From Planctomycetota bacterium (GTDB lineage: Bacteria; Planctomycetota; UBA1135; GCA-002686595): a DNA stretch of 64,000 nt. A program made the position numbers and the translations under genes. The stretch lies in the NCBI GenBank assembly GCA_002683825.1, contig NYUD01000091.1, forward strand, positions 124,001-188,000, given 5' to 3'. This document shows positions 26,007-34,486 of this stretch, piece by piece. Positions within the stretch are counted from its first letter, which is position 1. Every line of letters starts with the position of its first letter. The notes beneath the pieces are model-generated. The model was not told the origin of the DNA and searched no databases. It saw nothing but the letters and a program-made list of their open reading frames with translations.

Positions 26007-27170
26007 TCACTTCGGTGCCCGGGTACGTACCGCTTCGAGGAGCGCCTCGATCACCCGCTGGACGGCGGAGTCGTCCAGGAACGGATGGACGGGGAGGCAG
26101 AGCACTTCCCGGCTGAGTCGCTCCGCGTTCGGGCAGTCGCCCGGACCGAAGCCCCATTTTCGGGCCGCGGGCTGGAGATGGATCGGAGTCGGATAGTGGA
26201 CGGCGGCGTTTACGCCCCGCTGACGCAAGCGTTCGAGGACGTCCTCCCGTGGAGTCTTGCCCGTGATGCGAACGACGTACTGGTGGAACACGTGGCCGTC
26301 CGCCGCCGGATTGGCCAGGGGTTGGATGGCGTCGGAGGGCCTGAAGGCCCGATCGTAGCGTGCAGCAGTCGCCCGGCGGCGCCTGTTCCATTCCTCCAGG
26401 TGGGGCCACTTCACGTTGAGGACCGCCCCCTGGAGCTCGTCCATGCGCGAATTGGTGCCGATGGAAGCGTGAAGGTACTTGGCGCTCATCCCGTGGTCGC
26501 GCAGGTGGCAGAGGCGTTGAGCCGTTTCTTCATGGCGGGTCAACACCATCCCGGCCTCACCGGCGGCTCCGAGGTTCTTCGTCGGATAGAAGGACAACGT
26601 ACAGGCGTCTCCGATCTCACCCGCCCGCACGCCGTCTCGCTCGGCTCCGTGGGCCTGGGCGCCGTCCTCGAGGATGGCGAGGTTGCGTTCGTCCCCCAGG
26701 GCCCGAAAGCCGCGCATGTCCGTCATCTGGCCGTAGAGGTGCACGGGCAGGACCGCTTTCGTGCGCTCGTCGACCGCGTCGCTCGCCCGTCCAGGATCCA
26801 TGAGCCCCGTCTCGAGCTCGACGTCACAAAAGCGCGGGACCGCTCCGACCCAGGCGATCGCCCCGGCCGTCGCGAAAAAGCTGAAGGGAGTGGTGAGGAC
26901 GTGATCGCCGGGCTCGATCCCCAGGGCGATCAGGCCCAGCACCAGTGCGTCCGTTCCAGAGGCGACGCCCAGGGCGTGGTCGACGCGGGCCCGGTCGGCG
27001 AAGCTCTTTTCAAGACGCTCCACTTCGGGCCCCGAGACATAGCGCCCGCTCTCCAGAACGCGTTGCACCGCCTGCCCCAGTTCGGGGCCCAGGAAGCGGC
27101 GTTCAGCGGCGAGGTCGAGGGGATGAATCGGCGGTGTGAGTTTCGAGGCGACCTCGGTGGGGCGTGTCAT
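26007..27170 (-). CDS. DegT/DnrJ/EryC1/StrS family PLP aminotransferase
   Basis: 387 codons from an ATG overlapping the AGCS symporter stop by 4 bp. The fold-type I signature elements are GTDALVLGLIALGIEPGD, TPFSFFATAGAIAWVGAVP, EDGAQAHGA and the PLP lysine in FYPTKNLGAAGEAG (Lys198). Family members transaminate 3- or 4-keto nucleotide sugars for surface polysaccharides. No sugar-nucleotide gene is adjacent, so the substrate is unassigned. A 157-bp gap separates its 3' end from the lon start region. Confidence 0.9.
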   Translation of the reverse strand: MTRPTEVASKLTPPIHPLDLAAERRFLGPELGQAVQRVLESGRYVSGPEVERLEKSFADRARVDHALGVASGTDALVLGLIALGIEPGDHVLTTPFSFFATAGAIAWVGAVPRFCDVELETGLMDPGRASDAVDERTKAVLPVHLYGQMTDMRGFRALGDERNLAILEDGAQAHGAERDGVRAGEIGDACTLSFYPTKNLGAAGEAGMVLTRHEETAQRLCHLRDHGMSAKYLHASIGTNSRMDELQGAVLNVKWPHLEEWNRRRRATAARYDRAFRPSDAIQPLANPAADGHVFHQYVVRITGKTPREDVLERLRQRGVNAAVHYPTPIHLQPAARKWGFGPGDCPNAERLSREVLCLPVHPFLDDSAVQRVIEALLEAVRTRAPK

Positions 27171-28726
27171 TTGTAGGTCTTGAAGTGGCCGGACTGCAGC
27201 TTGGTCCAGTAGTCGTCGAGGCTTGCACGTACCTTCCCGGTCAGGAAGTAGATTCCGAAGATATTCGGGAACGCCATTCCAAGAATCATGAGGTCGCCGA
27301 ATTCGAGCACATCCGTCGCTGTGAGAATCGAACCGATGAACACGAAGGCCAAGAAGATCAGCCGGAAGTATATCGAGGTCTGGTCTCCGAAGAGCCATAC
27401 CCAGCAGCGCTCGCCGTAGTACGACCACGAGATCATCGTCGAATACGCAAAGAGCATCACGGCGATGGATAGTACGTAGGGAAACCAGCTGATCTCGCCG
27501 CCGAAGGCTTTGGAGGTGAGCGCGGCCCCCTTGTCGTTCTCGATGAGGCTGGCGTATTCCGGGTTGTTGTAGGCGCCCGTGATGACGATGACCAGGGCCG
27601 TCATCGTGCAAACGACAACCGTGTCGATGAAGGGCTCCAGCAATGCGACGATCCCCTCGCGTGCGGGATGAGGTGTTCGAGCAGCCGAGTGGGCGATGGC
27701 CGCAGATCCGGCTCCCGCCTCGTTGGAAAAGGCAGCGCGTTTGAACCCTACGACCAGGACGCCGATGGCGCCTCCGAAGGCTGCGTCCGGATTGAAGGCT
27801 CCAGCGATGATCTTCAAGAAGGCGCCGGGAATCTCGCCGAAGTGCTTGAAGAGGATGAAGAGGCTGGCTGCCACGTAGATACCGCACATGGCCGGGACGA
27901 TTTTCTCTGCCGTGGCCGCGATTCGTTTGATCCCGCCCAGGATGACGATGCCTACCATCACCGAGAGGAACAGTCCGTACACCCAGGGGTATTCCTTTAT
28001 GAAGGGCACGGTTTCGCCGATGGCGCCAAGCGACTGGTTGACCTGAAATGCATTACCGCCTGCGAGAGATCCGCCGATGCAGAGGAAGACGAAGAAGACG
28101 GCGAGGAACTTCCCGAGCCTGGGCATTCCTTTTTCCGCCAGCCCCTTGGACAGGTAGTGCATCGCTCCGCCCATGACACGACCGTCCGGTCGCGTCTGGC
28201 GATACATCTGGCCCAATGTGCACTCTGTGAACTTGGTCGACATTCCCAAAAATCCCGCCAGGATCATCCAGAAGGTCGCACCGGGTCCCCCGATGCTGAC
28301 GGCAATGGCAACGCCTGCGATGTTGCCCAGGCCAACGGTTGCGGAGAGCGCAGCCGACAGAGCTTGAAAGTGGCTGACTTCCCCTTTGTCCGAAGGATTG
28401 GAGTACTTGCCCCGGACCACTTCGATCGCGTGCCTGAATCCCCGCAGGTTGATGAAGTTCATCCGAACCGTGAAGAAGATCGCACCGACGACGAGCCAGA
28501 TGACAGCCAGCGGGAGAGTGACCTCATCCGTGAAGAAGAGCACGTCGGCAAAGAAGACACGGCCGATCGGTGCGTTGATCCACTCCCCCCAGAACTCGTG
28601 CAGCGGCTCGAAGAACTCGTTGACGCGGTCGAGAATTCCTCCAGCTTCCTCCGCGACCACGGTCGGAGCCAAGAAGAAGAGACAGGCGAAGAGGGTCGGG
28701 AGGAAGTAGCGCAGCCGTTTGGCCAT
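27167..28726 (-). CDS. Alanine/glycine:cation (Na+) symporter, AGCS family
   Basis: 519 codons from an ATG at 28726; the frame continues upstream, but only this start opens directly into the leader helix RYFLPTLFACLFFLAPTVVA. It has about ten or eleven membrane segments. Family signatures are SATVGLGNIAGVAIAVSIGG, PGATFWMILAGFLGMSTKF and the highly conserved AFSNEAGAGSAAIAHSAA. It imports small amino acids with sodium or protons. The N-terminal roughly 60 residues, with an apparent cleavable signal and a linker (GGILDRVNEFFEPLHEFWGE), are longer than in many homologues. The stop overlaps the downstream aminotransferase start. Confidence 0.92.
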   Translation of the reverse strand: MAKRLRYFLPTLFACLFFLAPTVVAEEAGGILDRVNEFFEPLHEFWGEWINAPIGRVFFADVLFFTDEVTLPLAVIWLVVGAIFFTVRMNFINLRGFRHAIEVVRGKYSNPSDKGEVSHFQALSAALSATVGLGNIAGVAIAVSIGGPGATFWMILAGFLGMSTKFTECTLGQMYRQTRPDGRVMGGAMHYLSKGLAEKGMPRLGKFLAVFFVFLCIGGSLAGGNAFQVNQSLGAIGETVPFIKEYPWVYGLFLSVMVGIVILGGIKRIAATAEKIVPAMCGIYVAASLFILFKHFGEIPGAFLKIIAGAFNPDAAFGGAIGVLVVGFKRAAFSNEAGAGSAAIAHSAARTPHPAREGIVALLEPFIDTVVVCTMTALVIVITGAYNNPEYASLIENDKGAALTSKAFGGEISWFPYVLSIAVMLFAYSTMISWSYYGERCWVWLFGDQTSIYFRLIFLAFVFIGSILTATDVLEFGDLMILGMAFPNIFGIYFLTGKVRASLDDYWTKLQSGHFKTYK

Positions 28727-28892
28727 GAAGACGCTCAGGGGTTGAGGGAAAGGCAAAGAGGCGCCGAAATCGTGCCAATCAGCCCGCGAGCTTGCAAATC
28801 TCGGGCGGCTTTGCCCGTAATCTATTGCCGGGGTCGCCAGGCCCCGATGCATGCACCAGTACTTCGGTCGCGGATCGATCTCCCAGCCAGCC

Positions 28893-30194
28893 ATGAAACC
28901 CACTTTGTTTGCACTTCTTCTCGTTCTCACGTCTCCGGTCACCTTTGCCCAGGAAGAGCCCGACCGGACCGATTCGATCGCTCAGGAAGAATTGGAAGCG
29001 TTCACCACGGAGATCCTGGCCGAAATCGAGGCGCTGCGGGGCAAGCGTTTCCTGCGCAAGGTCTCCGTCTCGGTTGCGGACAAGGAGGAGTTCCTGCGCT
29101 ACGCCGTGGAGCGCCTGAACAAGTCGAGCACGCCCGAGGAGATCGCTTCCGAGGAGACCATTGCGAAGATGATGGGGCTGATTCCGGTCGAGATGAATCT
29201 GCTCGACACCTATCTCGAGCTGGTTGAATCCCAGGTGGGCGGCTTTTATGACCCGGAGAGCGAGTCCTTTTGCCTGATGGAGTCCTTTACCGGTCCGCTC
29301 GCCAAGGTGATTCTCGCTCACGAGTTGACACACGCCCTCGACGATCAGCTCTATGACATCGACGGGACCGACGAGCGTTTCGCAGACAACGCCGATCGCC
29401 AGCTCGCGTTCCACGGTGTGGTGGAGGGCAGCGGTACGGCGGTCATGAACACCTGGGCCGTGAACCACATGAGTGAGTTCAGGGGCGTCGATCTTTCTGC
29501 AGCTACTACGATTGCGGGAGCGGAGGATACACCGCCCTTTCTCTGGCGTCCTCTCATGGCGGTCTACCTGCGTGGTTCGATGTTCCTGAACCGCACGACG
29601 AGCATGTTCAAGGGCATGCAGATGCCCGAGCACGGCGATTTTCATCTTTCGTTCACCGAGCCGCCGCGTTCGACCGAACAGCTGCTTCACCCCGAGAAGT
29701 ACTGGAATCCGAAGACGATCGACGAACCGATCGATATCCGTTTCGACGTCGAGGGGCTGCAAGAAGGGTGGGAGGTCATTCAGGAGGACACGCTCGGCGA
29801 ACTCACGTTGGCTTGCTTCGTCGAGGAACCGGACGACCGCGGGGGCATGCCGACCAACCAACTGGCCATGATGTCGATGAAGTACACCTTTGCGGCGTCG
29901 AAAGGCTGGGGTGGGGATCGCTACCTCCTCCTGGGGCGCGGCGACGCGCGCATCCTGGTCTTCGAAACGCGCTGGGATACCGCGGATGACGCGCGGGAGT
30001 TCGATGCGGCGCTGGAGGATCTCGATTCACATCTGCGGAAAGCCGTGGGCGGGATGAGGGCGGAACCCTCACTGAGTGGCGTCGAGCGGGTCTTCGACCG
30101 CAGCGGGAACGCCGTGACCTTCTATTCGTGGTTCGGCGTCGAGCGCGAAGAGGTCGGGCGGATCCTGGCGAGCATTCGCACGCGCATCGAGTGA
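28893..30194 (+). CDS. Exported HExxH putative metallopeptidase
   Basis: 433 codons from an ATG at 28893. A clean signal peptide (LFALLLVLTSPVTFAQ) is followed by a helical region. At about residue 143 lies VILAHELTHALDDQ, the HExxH zinc-peptidase motif. A candidate third ligand Glu is in FHGVVEGSGTAVM about 35 residues later, a gluzincin-like spacing. GGFYDPESESFCLM precedes the motif, as in uncharacterised M48/DUF-type secreted proteases. The C-terminal half is unrecognised alpha/beta sequence. It ends 4 bp before a convergent hypothetical gene. The substrate is unknown. Confidence 0.72.
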   Translation: MKPTLFALLLVLTSPVTFAQEEPDRTDSIAQEELEAFTTEILAEIEALRGKRFLRKVSVSVADKEEFLRYAVERLNKSSTPEEIASEETIAKMMGLIPVEMNLLDTYLELVESQVGGFYDPESESFCLMESFTGPLAKVILAHELTHALDDQLYDIDGTDERFADNADRQLAFHGVVEGSGTAVMNTWAVNHMSEFRGVDLSAATTIAGAEDTPPFLWRPLMAVYLRGSMFLNRTTSMFKGMQMPEHGDFHLSFTEPPRSTEQLLHPEKYWNPKTIDEPIDIRFDVEGLQEGWEVIQEDTLGELTLACFVEEPDDRGGMPTNQLAMMSMKYTFAASKGWGGDRYLLLGRGDARILVFETRWDTADDAREFDAALEDLDSHLRKAVGGMRAEPSLSGVERVFDRSGNAVTFYSWFGVEREEVGRILASIRTRIE

Positions 30195-30198
30195 TCTT

Positions 30199-30969
30199 TC
30201 AGCCTCGACGGGGAAGTCCGCCGGCGACTCGACCGAAGAACAGGAAAGCGCCCTCGATGCGCCAACCCGGGTGTGGGTTCGCGAAGCCCGCGTTCGCCAG
30301 TTGCCATTGGCTCACGAAGAGTTCCAGCGGCCGCCCCGGCGCGTCCACCTCCAGGGCCTCGACGGGTTCGCCTGTCAGGGGGTTTTGGAGGTGTCGCAGA
30401 CTGCGGATGCGCAGCGAGAGCTCCATGCAGCCGTTCGGAGCGTCCGGGCCTTCCAGGGGCAGGAGCTGGGCGCCGCGGGGCTCCTCCAGGATGTAGGGAT
30501 CGCGCACGCCATCGTTGGGGCCGAGGTAGGTGACGTCGAGGGCGAACCCCGAGAGACTGAGTGCCAGGACGTGCCCCGGGTCGAGCTTGCGCGGCAACCG
30601 CCGCGCGTTCGAGAGCCAGGCGCAGATGGGATAATCCTCGTCGCTGAGCTCCTGCCAGGGGTCGTCGGGGATCGGCGGGTTGGCCATGCCGTGCAGGAGC
30701 GCGTCGCCGCTGGACTCGGGGGAGAGCCGGAGGCTCTGGACCGCTACCCGCAAACGGTGCTGGGTTTCGAAGTAGGGCCGGATCGTCTCGCCGGACTCCC
30801 CCTGTTCCTGGTCGAGGCGCACCTCCAGGCCACCGGGGAAGGGATAGCGCAGGTGCAGGCCGTGGGGGCCTCGCCATGGGGCCGCTTCGCCGTGCGAGCG
30901 AATCTCCTGCCCCAGGCGTCCCAGGTCGTAGCCCGGTGGAAAGCCGATGCATTCGAGGAGGAAATCCAT
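30199..30969 (-). CDS. Conserved-looking hypothetical protein
   Basis: 256 codons from an ATG at 30969. There is no signal peptide and no membrane segment. The sequence is mixed beta/alpha with several aromatic and Pro-rich stretches (MDFLLECIGFPPGYDLGRLG, WLSNARRLPRKLDPG, and NAGFANPHPGWRIEGAFLFF). I do not recognise the family and see no catalytic motif. Codon use matches the neighbours. It is convergent with the HExxH gene (4-bp gap) and divergent from the M1 peptidase gene, whose promoter must lie in the 145 bp between them. Confidence 0.6.
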   Translation of the reverse strand: MDFLLECIGFPPGYDLGRLGQEIRSHGEAAPWRGPHGLHLRYPFPGGLEVRLDQEQGESGETIRPYFETQHRLRVAVQSLRLSPESSGDALLHGMANPPIPDDPWQELSDEDYPICAWLSNARRLPRKLDPGHVLALSLSGFALDVTYLGPNDGVRDPYILEEPRGAQLLPLEGPDAPNGCMELSLRIRSLRHLQNPLTGEPVEALEVDAPGRPLELFVSQWQLANAGFANPHPGWRIEGAFLFFGRVAGGLPRRG

Positions 30970-31114
30970 GCTTCAGTGACCGCCGAGGGGGGGGGAGACC
31001 CCATGGGAACAGAGGATACGAAGCGGGGCGCCGCGGCAACCCCCAATCCCCTTGCCTGAGCGTCTTCGAGGGAGGTGTACCCGGATTCGGTGGACGGGGG
31101 CTATCGTTTCCAGA

Positions 31115-33577
31115 ATGAGGCTCCGAGACCTGGCTCTTTCGCTCACCATCGTCGGTTTCACGGCGTGCACCGCGGTCCACGGCGGCGATGCGCCACGCTG
31201 GGCGCGGGCCGCGCGCCACGGGCTGCCCGAACGGGGCTACGACGTCGACCACTACCGGCTCGAACTCACGCTCCTGCCCGAGACGCGTTCGATCGAGGGT
31301 CGCTGCACGATTCGCCTGGTCGCGCTGGAAGAGCTCTCCAGCGTGCTCCTCGATCTCGCCGGGCTGGAAGTCCTGGAGGTGCGCGATGGCGAGGGCAGGG
31401 CGCTTGCCTTCGAGCGCGCACGGGACGAGCTTTCGATCGCCCTGGCCGAAAAGGCGCCGGAGGGCACGCTCCTGACCCTCGATGTTCGCTATGGAGGAGT
31501 CCCGCGCACCGGACTTTGGTTTTCCGGCGAACGCCGCGACGGCTCGGGACCCACCCAGGTCTTTTCCCAGGGACAGGCAGAGCACAACCGCGGTTGGTTT
31601 CCCTGTTTCGATCATCCCTCGGACCGCGCCACGTCCGAGATCCTTCTCACGATGCCGGCGGATTGGATCGCCGTTGCGCCCGGACAAAGGATCGACATCG
31701 TCACCGACGGGGGCTTGCGCCGCGAGCATTGGCGCATGACGACGCCCCATCCTGCTTACCTGATCAGCATCGTCGCCGGCGAGCTGATCCGCGTCGATGA
31801 GCAGTGGCGGGGTTTGCCGCTCTCCTACTATTGCGAGCCGAAGTACCGGGACTGGTTGGAGGACAGCTTCGAGGAGACGGGCGCCATCTTGGGATTCTTC
31901 GAAGAGTACACCGGCGTGCGCTATCCGTTTTCGAAGTACAGCCAGGCGGTGGTGGCGAACTTCCCTCAAGGGGGTATGGAGAACATTTCGGCGACGACGC
32001 TCACTCCCTTGACGCTCGGTGATGAACTCTCGCGTCGGGACCGCTCATCGGTCGGCCTGATCGCTCACGAAGCGGCCCATCAATGGTTCGGAGATCTGAT
32101 CACCTGCAACGATTGGTCGCATGTTTGGTTGAACGAGGGATTTGCGACCTACATGACGCTGCTCTATTTCGAAGCCACCCGGGGGGTGGACGAATTCCAA
32201 TGCCTTCTGCGAGAGAATACCCGGCGTTACCTGGTTGAGGATCGTGGCGGGCGGCGCCGTCCCACGGTCTGCGAGGTGTGGAAGGATCCGGAGGATCTCT
32301 TGGATACGCGCGCTTATGAGGGGGCGGCCGCACGGCTTCACCTGCTGCGTTTCCTGGTAGGGGATGCCAATTTTCGGGACGGTGTGGGGGCCTATCTCGC
32401 CCGCCATGCGGGACGCAACGTCACGACCGAGGATCTGCAGGAGACCTTCGAGTCTGTCGCCGGTTTCGATCTCGACACGTTTTTTGAGGAGTGGATCTAC
32501 GGACGTGGTTTTCCCGAGATGGATTTCGAGTGGAGCTGGAGCGAGGGACTTATCGAGGGAACGGTGCGTCAGACCCACGACTCTTCAGGGGGGACGGCTC
32601 GGGTTTTTCACCTGACCTCGGAAATCGAGGTGGGTTTCCCGGATCGCTCCGAGCGTTTCCCCGTCGAGTTGGGGCAGCGTGTCACGACCTTCACGTTTCC
32701 AGCGGACGTGCGTCCGCAATACGTGCGTTTCGATCCCGATTGCTTCATACCCAAGGTGATGAGCTGGCCGTCCCGTACGGCCGAGGAGTGGGTAGCGATC
32801 GCGCGGTTCTCCAAGAACCCCGTCGCTCGTCGTGATGCCGCGCTCGCGCTGGGGCCCCTCGTCGGCAGTCAGAAGCGAGGTGAGCCGGCGCGTGAGGAGT
32901 TGACGGGCGAGCTTCTGGCCCTCCTGCGGGAGGACGAAAATTCCTGGGTACGGGCCGATGCCGCCACGGCCCTGGCGTGGGTGCTCGAAGGTCCGGTGTG
33001 GGAGGCTCTCACGGACGCTGCGACCGGGGACGCATCAGCGCGGGTGCGCGCTGCCGCGCTACGAAGCCTCGCCTATTGCGGACCCCACGAAGGGATGGCC
33101 GCCTTCGGCCGCCGCGTATTCGACGAGGCTTTCAGCTGGGAGACGATGGGGGCGGCGGCCGCGCTGGTCACTTCGACCGATCCGACCGGCGCTCCAGCCT
33201 GGTTGATTCGAAACCTCCAGCTCGATTCTCCCCACGACCGACTGGCCGCCCTGCTCCTGGCCCAGCTGGCGCGACTCGAGGGTCCTGCGATCGAGAAAGA
33301 GCTCGAAGCGTGGGCCCGAGACACCACCCTGAGTCCTACCGCTCGCGCAGTCGCGGTGCGAGAGCTCGCACGGGATCCCCTGGATCGTGCGGCGGTGGTG
33401 GCGCTTTTGCGCGAGCTTTTGGCGGAGGAAAATTTTCGCTTGCGCGGGGCGGTCATCGACGGTCTGGGCGAGCAGGACGTCATCGCTTCGCGACGGGCTC
33501 TCACCGAGTACTATCCCCGTGCGCGCACGGCCAAAGAGCGTCGTATGATCGAAGCGGCCCTGCGGCCGTCTCCCTGA
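31115..33577 (+). CDS. M1 family zinc aminopeptidase with C-terminal HEAT repeats
   Basis: 820 codons from an ATG at 31115. The N-terminal signal LALSLTIVGFTAC may be a lipoprotein signal. The M1 catalytic domain has the exopeptidase motif QGGMENISATTL and zinc motif IAHEAAHQWFGD (residues about 316-327), with the third ligand in WLNEGFATYM. An N-terminal beta-saddle domain (YDVDHYRLELTLLPETRSIE) precedes it. From about residue 570 the protein is helical HEAT-like repeats (ARRDAALALGPLVGS, SWVRADAATALAWVL). It releases N-terminal residues from peptides, probably in the periplasm. Its stop is 15 bp before the AhpD-like selenoprotein gene. Confidence 0.9.
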   Translation: MRLRDLALSLTIVGFTACTAVHGGDAPRWARAARHGLPERGYDVDHYRLELTLLPETRSIEGRCTIRLVALEELSSVLLDLAGLEVLEVRDGEGRALAFERARDELSIALAEKAPEGTLLTLDVRYGGVPRTGLWFSGERRDGSGPTQVFSQGQAEHNRGWFPCFDHPSDRATSEILLTMPADWIAVAPGQRIDIVTDGGLRREHWRMTTPHPAYLISIVAGELIRVDEQWRGLPLSYYCEPKYRDWLEDSFEETGAILGFFEEYTGVRYPFSKYSQAVVANFPQGGMENISATTLTPLTLGDELSRRDRSSVGLIAHEAAHQWFGDLITCNDWSHVWLNEGFATYMTLLYFEATRGVDEFQCLLRENTRRYLVEDRGGRRRPTVCEVWKDPEDLLDTRAYEGAAARLHLLRFLVGDANFRDGVGAYLARHAGRNVTTEDLQETFESVAGFDLDTFFEEWIYGRGFPEMDFEWSWSEGLIEGTVRQTHDSSGGTARVFHLTSEIEVGFPDRSERFPVELGQRVTTFTFPADVRPQYVRFDPDCFIPKVMSWPSRTAEEWVAIARFSKNPVARRDAALALGPLVGSQKRGEPAREELTGELLALLREDENSWVRADAATALAWVLEGPVWEALTDAATGDASARVRAAALRSLAYCGPHEGMAAFGRRVFDEAFSWETMGAAAALVTSTDPTGAPAWLIRNLQLDSPHDRLAALLLAQLARLEGPAIEKELEAWARDTTLSPTARAVAVRELARDPLDRAAVVALLRELLAEENFRLRGAVIDGLGEQDVIASRRALTEYYPRARTAKERRMIEAALRPSP

Positions 33578-33592
33578 CCGTGAGGTGTGTTC

Positions 33593-34180
33593 ATGCCCTG
33601 GATCGAAGTGATCGCCCCGGAAGCCGCCAAGGGAAGGCTCAAGAAACTCTACGGGGAGGCCGTCCAGCGTGTCGGCAAGGTCTACCACATCGTGCGGGCG
33701 ATGGGGCTAGAGCCGGGCGTCCTGGAGACTTCATTTGCTCTGTACCGCTCGATCATGTTCTCGCCCCGTGGGCTGACGAGAAGGCAGCGCGAGATGGTCG
33801 CAGTCGTGGTGAGCTCCGCGAACGACTGCCACTACTGAACCCACGCCCACATGGCGGACCTCCGTGATGAGGTCGAGGACATCGAGGGTGAGAAACGGGA
33901 GGCCTGGCTGAAAAGGCTCGCGGGGGACTGGAAGAGCGCGGATCTCGGCGAGCTGGATCGGGGGGTGTGTGCGTATGCGGAGAAGCTGACGCGCACCCCC
34001 GCGGCGATGACGGAGGAGGATGTGGAGGAGTTGAGAAGGCTGGGGCTCGACGATCTGGGCGTACACGATGTGATTCAGGTGGCTTCGTACTTCAACTACA
34101 TCAATCGCGTGGCAGACGGCGTGCGGGTGGATCTGGAGCCCGGGATGCCGGAATATCCGCCGCAGGATCCCGCAGAGTAG
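33593..34180 (+). CDS. Candidate selenoprotein: peroxidase-related AhpD-like protein (CxxU)
   Basis: 195 codons from an ATG at 33593 (GAGG upstream) if the TGA at 33836-33838 is read as selenocysteine. The family is the AhpD-like/carboxymuconolactone-decarboxylase fold (uncharacterised peroxidase-related enzymes), in which a CxxCxxxH motif performs thiol peroxidase chemistry. Here the motif is C79-H-Y-U82-T-H-A-H86, with the TGA exactly at the second cysteine. Upstream sequence RGLTRRQREMVAVVVSSAND and downstream WKSADLGELDRGVCAYAEKL, TPAAMTEEDVEELRRLGLDD and ASYFNYINRVADGV are all normal family sequence. An ATG at 33851 would restart only the C-terminal part, which lacks the active site. A SECIS-like hairpin follows the TGA. 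Confidence 0.82.
33857..33874 (+). promoter_or_regulatory. SECIS-like hairpin for UGA at 33836
   Basis: A perfect 6-bp stem GACCTC/GAGGTC closes a 6-nt loop CGTGAT (33863-33868). The loop begins 24 nt after the TGA and has G at its second position, matching the usual bacterial SECIS description. SelB recruitment is inferred. Confidence 0.65.
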
Positions 34181-34193
34181 ACGGGCAAAAAAA

Positions 34194-34224
34194 AAGAGCC
34201 CCGCGTCTCTGACGCGGGGCTCTT
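34194..34224. terminator. Bidirectional intrinsic terminator between convergent genes
   Basis: A 14-bp perfect stem AAGAGCCCCGCGTC/GACGCGGGGCTCTT with a 3-nt loop lies between the convergent AhpD-like gene and the small minus-strand gene. On the minus strand the hairpin runs into nine or more T residues, making a strong terminator for the Nudix operon; on the plus strand only a few T residues follow. Confidence 0.85.
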
Positions 34225-34248
34225 ACAGTTGTTCGGTGGCTTTCGGGT

Positions 34249-34479
34249 TTAGAATTTCAAGTCCCGAAGCTCATCCACTGCGAAGTCGATCGACACCTCG
34301 TCGTCGATGTTGATGAGGCGTCCGGTCCCCTTGAATTGGTTGAAGACCAAAGCGCCGCGTACGACCCTTCCATCTTTGAAGTGGACGGTGCAAAGATCGG
34401 CGGTGCGTGCTGTGAGCAGCATGTCGTAGATCCGTTCGGGATCGACACGGCTTTTTCGTGTTGTTGTGCTCATGGTCAT
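34249..34479 (-). CDS. Small hypothetical protein, possibly SH3/Sm-like
   Basis: 76 codons from an ATG at 34479 (a second ATG is two codons later). After a basic N-terminus (TTRKSRVDPERIYDMLLTAR) the sequence alternates in a compact beta-barrel-like way: DLCTVHFKDGRVVRGALVF, FNQFKGTGRLINIDDEVS, DFAVDELRDLKF. The DGRVVRGALV turn resembles a small Sm/SH3 barrel, but I cannot assign a family. It starts 7 bp after the Nudix stop and ends just before a strong terminator, so it is the last gene of that operon. Confidence 0.65.
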   Translation of the reverse strand: MTMSTTTRKSRVDPERIYDMLLTARTADLCTVHFKDGRVVRGALVFNQFKGTGRLINIDDEVSIDFAVDELRDLKF

Positions 34480-34486
34480 CGGGCCG

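Noticed and set aside
33851-34180. Separate small gene starting at ATG 33851
   Set aside because: It is the C-terminal part of the AhpD-like fold without its active site; the continuous frame from 33593 through the TGA explains it better.
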